In this document: positions 1 to 5,885 of the stretch, piece by piece
Layout: each line of letters starts with the position of its first letter
How positions within the stretch are numbered: the first letter of the stretch is position 1
Source of the DNA: Bacillota bacterium
GTDB taxonomy: Bacteria > Bacillota > Clostridia > Lachnospirales > Lachnospiraceae
Direction: 5' to 3'
DNA length: 5,885 nt
Assembly: GCA_023415595.1 (NCBI GenBank)
Contig: JAEZJW010000140.1
Span: 1 to 5,885, forward strand
Position numbers and translations under genes: made by a program
Notes under the pieces: model-generated
Told to the model about the DNA's origin: nothing
Databases searched by the model: none
Seen by the model: only the letters and a program-made list of their open reading frames with translations

Positions 1-64
1 AACTGTCAGCAAGACTGATTGTGTTACCAGCCTGTAAAGTCAGTTCTGCTGATATCTTACGCAT
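1..64 (-). CDS. Unidentified reading frame after pfkA, 3' part outside window
   Basis: An ATG at 62-64, three nucleotides after the pfkA stop codon, opens a frame of 21 codons that stays open to the window edge. It reads MRKISAELTLQAGNTISLAD followed by Ser. I do not recognise the family. It does not resemble the start of pyruvate kinase or of an SpoU/TrmH rRNA methyltransferase, both plausible neighbours here. No Shine-Dalgarno sequence lies at normal distance: the only purine run (GAAGAGA, inside the end of pfkA) is about 15 nt from the ATG. Translation would therefore have to rely on coupling to pfkA termination, or the true start is elsewhere. The close spacing suggests the same operon. 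Twenty-one open codons can occur by chance, so this call is tentative. Confidence 0.4.
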   Translation of the reverse strand, partial: MRKISAELTLQAGNTISLADS

Positions 65-67
65 TGA

Positions 68-1042
68 TTATTTAGATAATCTCTTCGACAGGTCATACAT
101 ATACTGATCGATATCCTTCGTCATTGCAAGAGCTTCTTCGATATCGTAATCTACGAACTCACCGTGCATATGGGCGATGATGCGGTTGGTTCCGCCGGCA
201 CATAGGATATCCACAGCCTTTGCACCCATTGCCGATGCATAATAACGGTCTCTGGCTGTCGGGCTTCCGCCTCTCTGAGCATGGCCGATGATCGTAGCTC
301 TGGTCTCCATTCCGGTAGCAGCTTCAATTCTCTTCGCCATTCCGTAGGAATCACCGATGCCTTCCGCATTGATGATAATATAGTGCTTCTTGCCGGATTC
401 ACGTCTGTTTTTGATCTTATTGATGATTCTCTGCTCATCATAATCATAACGCTCTGTGATCAGGATTTCCTCGGCACCGTTTGAGATACCGCACCATAAT
501 GCGATATATCCGGCGTTTCTGCCCATAACCTCAATGATGCTGCAGCGTTCATGGGAGGTGGAAGTATCCCGAACCTTATCTACCGTCTGCATCGCAGTAT
601 TGACAGCGGTATCAAAACCGATGGTATAATCCGTGCAGGAAATATCCAGGTCAATCGTGCCGGGTATTCCTACAGCATTCACGCCACGCTTGGCCAGCGC
701 CTGGGCACCCTTAAAGGAGCCGTCACCACCGATGACCACGAGTCCGTCAATCCCATGCTTCTTGCAGATCTCAGCACCCTTATCCTGTCCCTCCGGTTTA
801 ATGAATTCCGGGCAACGAGCTGTATAAAGTATGGTTCCTCCGCGTTGGATAATATCCGAAACACTCTTGGAATCCATCTCAATAATGTCTTCTTCCAATA
901 ACCCCATGTAACCTCTTCTGATTCCTTTTACTTTGACACCTTCCGCCAATGCAGTCCTGACAACTGCACGGATGGCAGCATTCATACCCGGCGCATCCCC
1001 GCCGCTTGTTAATACTCCAATGGTTTTTACTTTACTAGCCAT
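68..1042 (-). CDS. pfkA: ATP-dependent 6-phosphofructokinase
   Basis: The cytoplasmic enzyme phosphorylates fructose 6-phosphate to fructose 1,6-bisphosphate with ATP, the committing step of glycolysis. The 324-residue length is typical of bacterial PfkA. Visible motifs are SGGDAPGMN (13-21, nucleotide loop), TARCPEF with Arg76, GGDGS (105-109), PGTIDLD (127-133) with catalytic base Asp131, SHER with Arg166, MGR (173-175), and RATIIGHAQRGGSP (248-261) with Arg248, His254 and Arg257 for substrate. Gly after the Asp of GGDG and Gly128 in PGTID mark ATP rather than pyrophosphate use. Arg25, Arg29, Arg158 and Lys218/Lys219 match the effector-site positions of E. coli PfkA, so ADP/PEP allostery is plausible. 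Leu132 replaces the usual Asn of GTIDND. The ATG follows GGAGG at a 7-nt spacing. The gene lies 37 nt after dnaE with no terminator between, so the two are probably cotranscribed. Confidence 0.98.
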   Translation of the reverse strand: MASKVKTIGVLTSGGDAPGMNAAIRAVVRTALAEGVKVKGIRRGYMGLLEEDIIEMDSKSVSDIIQRGGTILYTARCPEFIKPEGQDKGAEICKKHGIDGLVVIGGDGSFKGAQALAKRGVNAVGIPGTIDLDISCTDYTIGFDTAVNTAMQTVDKVRDTSTSHERCSIIEVMGRNAGYIALWCGISNGAEEILITERYDYDEQRIINKIKNRRESGKKHYIIINAEGIGDSYGMAKRIEAATGMETRATIIGHAQRGGSPTARDRYYASAMGAKAVDILCAGGTNRIIAHMHGEFVDYDIEEALAMTKDIDQYMYDLSKRLSK

Positions 1043-1049
1043 TATTTTT

Positions 1050-1054
1050 CCTCC
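1050..1054 (-). promoter_or_regulatory. Ribosome binding site of pfkA
   Basis: On the minus strand GGAGG lies 7 nt before the ATG of pfkA, in the context GCGGAGGAAAAATAATG. This is a near-ideal Shine-Dalgarno site and supports the chosen start. It sits inside the short dnaE-pfkA gap, so pfkA can recruit ribosomes independently within the shared mRNA. Confidence 0.9.
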
Positions 1055-1066
1055 GCTTCATCTTAA

Positions 1067-1086
1067 GGTCTATAGTATTCTAGACC
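1067..1086 (-). repeat. Small inverted repeat over the dnaE stop codon
   Basis: GGTCTA (1067-1072) and TAGACC (1081-1086) are perfect 6-nt complementary arms around an 8-nt loop. On the minus-strand mRNA the hairpin includes the dnaE stop codon (1080-1082) and ends about a dozen nucleotides before the pfkA ribosome binding site. No T-run follows it, so it is not an intrinsic terminator. A role in translation or mRNA processing is possible, but the stem is short and could be chance. Confidence 0.4.
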
Positions 1087-4000
1087 ATTTTTCTCATATT
1101 TTCAATACTCTTTTCCGTAATTCGAACATTTTCTTCCAGATAGATTGTCTTCAGTCTGTCGACCAGTTCCTTCCCGGCTTTCGTACTCCTGCTTTTCGGC
1201 AGCTTTTTAATCTGCTTCTCTTCGCTGCAGTAGATCGTGACCGTATCATTTCCGTCATATTCCCCTAACAGGGAGAATAAAGCTGACTCGTCCTTAAGAT
1301 AATCACTGACACTGGGATATTTGATCCAGACCTCTTTCTGGATACTGTCAAAGGGGATAATCTCCTGACAGATCAGCTTCGCAGCCTTATCCTCCTCGAC
1401 GGTCACCTTACCACGGACGAATATCTTCGTATCCATCTCCAGAAGCTGTTTATACTTCTCAAAGTCCTTCGGGAACAGGATGATTTCCACAGTTCCAAAC
1501 AGGTCCTCCAGCATCAGGAAGGCCATCATGCTGTTATTTCTCGTAGATTTGACGGTCTTGCCGGTAATCATTCCACCGATCAGTTCCGTATTCCCATCCT
1601 CTGCCTTCGGTCTTCCGGTCTCTTCATCGATCTGAAAGTCATTGGAGTAAGCTGTTGCATTTTTACGGATCCGTTCCTCATATTCCTCCAACGGATGCCC
1701 GCTCACATAAATTCCGAGAACCTCTTTCTCTAAGGCAAGCAGCTGATCCTTACTATATTCGCTGACTTCGGGCATGGAAACTTCATAATCCTTAAGCTCC
1801 TCTTCTCCTGCAATATCAAACAGGGTCATCTGACCTGTGAGCGATTTCTTCTTATCCGCTGCCAGCTGGTCCAAAATCTGAATATAGCTCATCATCAGCT
1901 GTCTGCGGTTCGGATGAAGATTACTGAAGACACCGGCCTTAATGAAACTCTCCACTGTTCTCTTATTGACTTCCTTCCCCGACAGGCGTGCTGCGAAGTC
2001 CTTCAGGTTCAGATAAGGGCCGTTCTCGTCCCTCTCCTGTACGATGGCTTCGATGACCGGTCTTCCCACACCCTTGATTGCAGACAGGGCATACCGAATC
2101 GCACCGTTTGATACCGTGAACACTGCATCTCCCTCATTGATATCAGGAGGCAGAATCTGAATATCCATCTGTCTGCAGGTATAGATATATTCCGAAACCT
2201 TGCCGGGATTATCAATCACGGAGGTCATCAGCGCCGCCATGAACTCCACCGGATAATAGCATTTGAGATAGGCTGTCTCATAGGATACCACAGCATATGC
2301 TGCGGCGTGGGATTTATTAAAAGCATATTTCGCAAAATCCATCATTTCATCAAAGATATGATTCGCCACTACCTCCGGGATGCCATTCTTCACACAGCCC
2401 GGTACCCCTTCCTCTGCATTGCCGTGAACGAAGGTCTGCCGCTCCTTAATCATAACGGATTCCTTCTTCTTGGACATAGCTCTGCGCACCAGATCACTGC
2501 GTCCATAGCTGTAGCCGGCCAGATCCCGCACGATCTGCATGACCTGCTCCTGATATACAATACAGCCATAGGTCGGTGACAGGATGGGCTCCAGTTGCGG
2601 GCATTCATAGGATATCTTTCCGGATTCATTTTTTCCCTTTACGTATTTCGGGATGAAATCCATCGGACCCGGTCGATAGAGGGCAATCCCTGCAATGATA
2701 TCCTCGAGGGTCCGGGGCTTTAATTCCTTCATGAAACTCTTCATACCGGAGCTTTCTAACTGGAACACGCCCTCTGTCTTTGCGGAGGAAATTAATTCAT
2801 ATACCTTTATATCATTATAATCTATCTGTTTTATATCTAATTTATTCGCAGGATCCCTGTTCTTATTGACGAGAGCGACCGCATTCTGAATCACCGTAAG
2901 CGTCCTGAGACCCAGGAAATCCATCTTAAGCAGTCCGAGCTCCTCGAGAGTTGTCATCGGGAACTGTGTTGTAACAGAATCGTCGGAGGATCTGGATAAG
3001 GGGACATATTCCATGATGCTTTCCTTACCGATCACGACGCCGGCTGCATGCATCGAGGTATGCCTTGGAAGTCCCTCCAGTCTCTTGGACATATCGATCA
3101 GATATTTAACATCAGGATCACCCTCATACAGCTTATTCAGATCCGGGTTGGATTTTAGGGCTTTCTCTATCGTAATACCGATCTCGGTCGGTATCATCTT
3201 CGCTACGGTATCCACCTGGGCATAGGGAAGATCCAGGGCACGGCCCACGTCCCGGATCACCGCCCGTGCAGCCATCGTTCCGAAGGTTACGATCTGTACG
3301 ACCTTATCCTTCCCGTATTTCTTCGTAACATAATCGATGACCTCCTGCCTGCGCTCGTAGCAGAAGTCGATATCGATATCGGGCATCGTAAGACGCTCGG
3401 GATTTAAGAAACGCTCAAACAGCAGGTTATATCTGATCGGATCAATATCCGTGATCTCCAGGGAATAGGATACGATGGAGCCTGCAGCAGATCCTCTGCC
3501 AGGACCAACCATGATACCATTGTCCTTCGCATACTTTATGAAGTCCCAGGTAATCAGGAAATAATCCACGAAGCCCATGTTCTTAATGGTTTCCAGCTCA
3601 TAATCCAGTCTGTCCCATAAGTCCTTCGACACCTCGGGATAACGGTTCTTCAAGCCCTCCCTGCATAGCAGGGTCAGGTATTCGAAGGCACTGTAAGGTG
3701 CCGGTACCGGATAAACCGGGAGCTTGTATTCACCGAAGGCAATCGTGACATTACATCGCTTCGCTATTTCACAGGTTTGTTCCAGTGCCTCTTTGGCATA
3801 GGGGAAGACGGAATACATCTCTTCGGGGGATTTCAGATAATACTGACCTCCCTCATAGCGCATCCGGTTCTCCTCATTTACCTTCTTCTGGGTCTGGATA
3901 CAGAGCAGGATGTCATGGGGATCAGCGTCCTCCGCATAGGTATAATGGACATCGTTCGTAGCTACGAGCTTAATTCCGGTATCCTGGGACATCCGAATTA

Positions 4001-4568
4001 ATCCCTGGTTAACGGTCTTCTGCTCCGGAATCCCATGGTCCTGAAGCTCCAGGAAGAAATTCTTCTCCCCGAAGATCCTCCTATATTTCAGTGCTGCCTC
4101 CTTCGCTTCCGCATAGAAGCCCCTTCTTAAATTACTGGCAACTTCACCACCCAGGCAGGCACTTAATGCAATGATTCCCTCATGATACTGTTCTAAAATT
4201 TCATAATCTATTCTTGGTTTATAATAAAAGCCCTCCAGGAACCCGATGGAGACGATCTTCATCAGATTTTGGTAACCGATATTATTCTCTGCCAACAGTA
4301 CCAGATGGTGATAACGTTCCTCAGAGGCTCCTGCCTCCCGGTCCATTCTGGAGTTCGGTGCCACATAAACCTCACAGCCAATAATGGGCTTGATGCCCTC
4401 TGATACACAGTTCTTATAGAAATCTATAACTCCGTACATTACTCCATGATCTGTGATGGACAGACTGTCCATGCCCAGCTCCTTGGCGCGGAGCACAAGC
4501 TCCTTGATCTTACCGGAGCCATCCAGAAGACTATATTCTGTATGTAAATGTAAATGTGTAAAGTTCAT
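1080..4568 (-). CDS. dnaE: DNA polymerase III alpha subunit, DnaE type
   Basis: This is the cytoplasmic family C replicative polymerase subunit. Domains in order are PHP (about 1-280), palm and thumb (about 280-440), fingers (about 440-800), helix-hairpin-helix (about 826-861), OB fold (about 995-1070) and a C-terminal tail. Polymerase motifs are GPGRGSAAGS (355-364), MPDIDIDF (395-402) with catalytic Asp399 and Asp401, and KMDFLGLRTL (548-557) with Asp550. The PHP metal ligands His7, His9, Asp16, His41, Glu66, His88, Cys138, Asp206 and His208 all appear present. QMTLF (913-917) fits a beta-clamp binding motif. The 1162-residue length is complete for DnaE, and there is no inserted DEDD exonuclease, so it is not PolC. 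Low-GC Gram-positives usually also carry PolC, which would lie elsewhere. The ATG has strong GGAGG sites upstream. It heads a likely dnaE-pfkA operon. Confidence 0.97.
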   Translation of the reverse strand: MNFTHLHLHTEYSLLDGSGKIKELVLRAKELGMDSLSITDHGVMYGVIDFYKNCVSEGIKPIIGCEVYVAPNSRMDREAGASEERYHHLVLLAENNIGYQNLMKIVSIGFLEGFYYKPRIDYEILEQYHEGIIALSACLGGEVASNLRRGFYAEAKEAALKYRRIFGEKNFFLELQDHGIPEQKTVNQGLIRMSQDTGIKLVATNDVHYTYAEDADPHDILLCIQTQKKVNEENRMRYEGGQYYLKSPEEMYSVFPYAKEALEQTCEIAKRCNVTIAFGEYKLPVYPVPAPYSAFEYLTLLCREGLKNRYPEVSKDLWDRLDYELETIKNMGFVDYFLITWDFIKYAKDNGIMVGPGRGSAAGSIVSYSLEITDIDPIRYNLLFERFLNPERLTMPDIDIDFCYERRQEVIDYVTKKYGKDKVVQIVTFGTMAARAVIRDVGRALDLPYAQVDTVAKMIPTEIGITIEKALKSNPDLNKLYEGDPDVKYLIDMSKRLEGLPRHTSMHAAGVVIGKESIMEYVPLSRSSDDSVTTQFPMTTLEELGLLKMDFLGLRTLTVIQNAVALVNKNRDPANKLDIKQIDYNDIKVYELISSAKTEGVFQLESSGMKSFMKELKPRTLEDIIAGIALYRPGPMDFIPKYVKGKNESGKISYECPQLEPILSPTYGCIVYQEQVMQIVRDLAGYSYGRSDLVRRAMSKKKESVMIKERQTFVHGNAEEGVPGCVKNGIPEVVANHIFDEMMDFAKYAFNKSHAAAYAVVSYETAYLKCYYPVEFMAALMTSVIDNPGKVSEYIYTCRQMDIQILPPDINEGDAVFTVSNGAIRYALSAIKGVGRPVIEAIVQERDENGPYLNLKDFAARLSGKEVNKRTVESFIKAGVFSNLHPNRRQLMMSYIQILDQLAADKKKSLTGQMTLFDIAGEEELKDYEVSMPEVSEYSKDQLLALEKEVLGIYVSGHPLEEYEERIRKNATAYSNDFQIDEETGRPKAEDGNTELIGGMITGKTVKSTRNNSMMAFLMLEDLFGTVEIILFPKDFEKYKQLLEMDTKIFVRGKVTVEEDKAAKLICQEIIPFDSIQKEVWIKYPSVSDYLKDESALFSLLGEYDGNDTVTIYCSEEKQIKKLPKSRSTKAGKELVDRLKTIYLEENVRITEKSIENMRKMV

Positions 4569-4574
4569 AACCTT

Positions 4575-4593
4575 CCTCCCTCCTGACTCCTCC
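4575..4593 (-). promoter_or_regulatory. Ribosome binding region of dnaE with stacked GGAGG copies
   Basis: The minus strand reads GGAGGAGTCAGGAGGGAGG, then AAGGTT and the dnaE ATG. The nearest GGAGG (4575-4579) is 6 nt from the start, AGGAGG (4579-4584) is 10 nt away, and a third GGAGG (4589-4593) is too far to serve this start. The two near copies firmly support the ATG at 4568. The third may be incidental or belong to a lost leader frame. Confidence 0.85.
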
Positions 4594-4614
4594 GCTATTT
4601 TTCTAGCTTATTCT

Positions 4615-4643
4615 ATTTTAACATTGCGAAACCGGTGAAGCAA
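4615..4643 (-). promoter_or_regulatory. Candidate sigma-A promoter for dnaE-pfkA (extended -10)
   Basis: The minus strand has TTGCTT (4638-4643), a 17-nt spacer and TAAAAT (4615-4620), with TG one base before the -10 box (TGTTAAAAT), which is the extended -10 form. The -35 matches the consensus only in TTG. Transcription would start near 4608 and give a leader of about 40 nt before the dnaE ATG. It was found by eye against the sigma-A consensus, and the A/T-rich gap offers a competing site slightly upstream. Confidence 0.5.
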
Positions 4644-4653
4644 TGATTTTATC

Positions 4654-4682
4654 ATTATAGTTACTCTAACTTTCTCACAGGA
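4654..4682 (-). promoter_or_regulatory. Alternative promoter with perfect TATAAT box
   Basis: A perfect TATAAT lies at 4654-4659 on the minus strand. The hexamer at 17-nt spacing is TCCTGT (4677-4682), a poor -35, and there is no extended -10. The box overlaps a 6-nt inverted repeat, AATGAT-TTT-ATCATT (4642-4656), which could be an operator or chance. It may be used instead of, or together with, the extended -10 site downstream. Confidence 0.35.
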
Positions 4683-4684
4683 AT

Positions 4685-4694
4685 AACAGCTGTT
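4685..4694. repeat. Ten-base perfect palindrome AACAGCTGTT
   Basis: AACAGCTGTT is its own reverse complement and extends imperfectly on both sides (ATAACAGCTGTTTA, one mismatch). It lies in the intergenic region just upstream of the candidate dnaE promoters, where a dimeric regulator could bind. No known operator is recognised, and a 10-base palindrome may arise by chance. Confidence 0.3.
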
Positions 4695-4723
4695 TACAGG
4701 AAGCTTTTAGGATGTATGATAAG

Positions 4724-4761
4724 AAAAAGGAATCTCCTCGATCAGATCGAAGAGATTCCTT
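4724..4761 (-). terminator. Intrinsic terminator of the deacetylase gene
   Basis: The arms AAGGAATCTC (4727-4736) and GAGATTCCTT (4752-4761) pair over 10 bp. After one mismatch the stem continues with TCGAT (4738-4742) against ATCGA (4746-4750), around a 3-nt loop. On the minus strand the stem runs into TTTTTCTT. The hairpin begins 5 nt after the deacetylase stop codon. On the plus strand only a weak T-run follows, so it is mainly one-directional. It separates the deacetylase unit from dnaE-pfkA. Confidence 0.9.
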
Positions 4762-4766
4762 ATCGT

Positions 4767-5885
4767 TTACCAATTCATAGGCGGGCGTTCCGGATCGATA
4801 ATCTTACTCAAATCATCGAATAAATCCGTCAGTCTTTCAGGGAACTGTAACATTGCCTGTCCATCCAGCGGTCTTCTGGTCATTCTTACATAGTCGTTCT
4901 TAATATGCATCCAGGGGCCTTTATTTACACCACAATAATAGTTAAAGCCCATTTCCTTCAGCATAGCGAACTTATCGCTGCTATAGTGGCCCATGGTTGT
5001 CTCAATATCCACACCATAGGGGAAGATCAGAATATCCGTGGGACCAACGATGGGTTCCACTTCATCCCTCCAGCGCTTAGCATCGATCTTAACCTGTTCA
5101 AAGGTTCTGGTCTGCATGTTCTTATGTCCCCAGGAATGGGAAGCGAATTCCCAACCATTTGCCTTCATGGCATCTGCCACAGCCTTCGCTGTTACCTTAT
5201 CCTGCTCATAGGTAGGTGAGGTCGGATCATTCGTCCGGTATCCCAAGGCACCCTCATAACCGGTCTCTGCTATAATACCCTTTGCCCCATGATAGGAGAA
5301 GTCCGGGTGTTCTTTGACAAACTCATCGATGATCGGAACCATGTCATAGGCGCCATAGGAGACTGTACCATCCTTAAGCGTCATCTCACAGGTTACATTA
5401 CCATCCTCACCGATCACCAGGCGGGTAGCAAATCCGTCACCCTTCATATAATCATAATAGTTGACATCATCCTGGGACAGAACAAAGGGCTTCTTACCCT
5501 GAGGCAGATAGATTTCCTGTGCTTCAAACTCTTTGGTACCGTCTGCATTGGTAACCTCCTTGGCAATGTCATGGATGCTGATCAGAATATATCCATCCTC
5601 ATACATTTCCTGCATCATTTGCTTAAATTCATATATAGTAGTCATATACATGTTATATCCGGCATTCGTATAATCATCATCAAACGCAAGAGAATTATCT
5701 GCAACTAAGGAATGAAAGAAGATGTGGTTAAACTGGGTAACCGAATCATACGACCCACCGTACAGAACTAAGGATGCCTTCTCTGCCTCGATATCGGTAA
5801 TCGCTTTCGTAAGCACCGGATATACCTGATATCCGCCTTCCTTCCCCTGATATCCCTTAATCATCTCAATTGCGCCATCATAATC
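4767..5885 (-). CDS. Polysaccharide deacetylase family protein, 5' end outside window
   Basis: This is a carbohydrate esterase 4 (NodB-like) protein, expected to remove N- or O-acetyl groups from a cell-wall or other polysaccharide outside the membrane. The frame is open to the window edge (DYDGAIE precedes the Met at 5864), so that Met is probably internal; 372 codons are visible. Counting from it, FFHSLVAD (49-56) and a helix-rich segment ending GYILISIHDI (91-100) precede the core. Core motifs are SQDD (130-133, in place of TFDD), HSWGH (243-247, two metal-binding His) and FPYG (281-284). The usual Arg of motif 3 (RxPYG) is not seen. About 110 residues separate the first two motifs, roughly twice the usual spacing, which implies an insert. 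No membrane segment is visible; a signal peptide or anchor would lie in the missing 5' part. Family confidence is good, but substrate and activity are unknown. Confidence 0.85.
   Translation of the reverse strand, partial: DYDGAIEMIKGYQGKEGGYQVYPVLTKAITDIEAEKASLVLYGGSYDSVTQFNHIFFHSLVADNSLAFDDDYTNAGYNMYMTTIYEFKQMMQEMYEDGYILISIHDIAKEVTNADGTKEFEAQEIYLPQGKKPFVLSQDDVNYYDYMKGDGFATRLVIGEDGNVTCEMTLKDGTVSYGAYDMVPIIDEFVKEHPDFSYHGAKGIIAETGYEGALGYRTNDPTSPTYEQDKVTAKAVADAMKANGWEFASHSWGHKNMQTRTFEQVKIDAKRWRDEVEPIVGPTDILIFPYGVDIETTMGHYSSDKFAMLKEMGFNYYCGVNKGPWMHIKNDYVRMTRRPLDGQAMLQFPERLTDLFDDLSKIIDPERPPMNW

Noticed and set aside
551..901. Plus-strand open frame of 116 codons antisense to pfkA
   Set aside because: It is contained in the highly conserved pfkA reading frame and its product shows no family features.
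933..1268. Plus-strand open frame of 111 codons across the pfkA-dnaE junction
   Set aside because: It is antisense to two certain genes and the intervening ribosome binding site; its hydrophobic run is the complement of charged codons at the DnaE C-terminus.
4453..4638. Plus-strand open frame spanning the dnaE start and upstream region
   Set aside because: Most of it is antisense to the conserved PHP N-terminus of DnaE, and it has no domain or ribosome binding site that stands out.
4569..4723. Possible riboswitch or T-box leader upstream of dnaE
   Set aside because: The stretch is only about 155 nt, contains no T-box sequence and no second terminator hairpin, and is explained by a promoter and ribosome binding region.
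5289..5708. Plus-strand open frame of 139 codons antisense to the deacetylase
   Set aside because: It lies wholly within a recognised gene on the other strand, has no recognisable domain and is rich in Ile/His as expected from the reverse complement of the real coding frame.
5862..5864. ATG as the true start of the deacetylase
   Set aside because: The frame is open upstream to the window edge, no Shine-Dalgarno precedes it (GATTATGATGGCGCAATTGAG), and a secretion signal or anchor expected for this family is missing.

Overview
The window reads as ordinary core chromosome of a low-to-moderate GC Gram-positive anaerobe, most likely a Clostridia member of the Lachnospiraceae type. The evidence is protein character only: a stand-alone DnaE of 1162 residues with a full PHP metal site, a clostridial-style ATP-dependent PfkA with GTIDLD in place of GTIDND, strong GGAGG ribosome binding sites, and a diverged extracellular-type polysaccharide deacetylase. 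No species can be named from the sequence alone.

All genes lie on the minus strand, so transcription runs from high to low coordinates. First comes a polysaccharide deacetylase (4767-5885) whose 5' end lies outside the window. It ends in a strong intrinsic terminator (4724-4761). An intergenic stretch of about 150 bp follows, with candidate promoters and a purine-rich ribosome binding region. Then comes dnaE (1080-4568, DNA polymerase III alpha subunit), a 37-nt gap, and pfkA (68-1042, 6-phosphofructokinase). Three nucleotides after the pfkA stop, an unidentified reading frame begins (from 64) and leaves the window at position 1.

dnaE and pfkA look like one transcription unit: same strand, short gap, no terminator between them, and a good ribosome binding site for each. 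This places a replicative polymerase beside the committing enzyme of glycolysis, a neighbourhood also seen in looser form in other Firmicutes. The deacetylase is a separate unit, insulated by its terminator, and probably acts at the cell envelope.

I found no mobile element, CRISPR array, tRNA, rRNA or riboswitch, and no sign of an undescribed system. The points worth a second look are modest: the complete PHP metal site of DnaE, an internal clamp-binding motif, the Asn-to-Leu change in the PfkA active-site loop, the altered motifs and large insert of the deacetylase, a small hairpin over the dnaE stop codon, and the unknown frame after pfkA.
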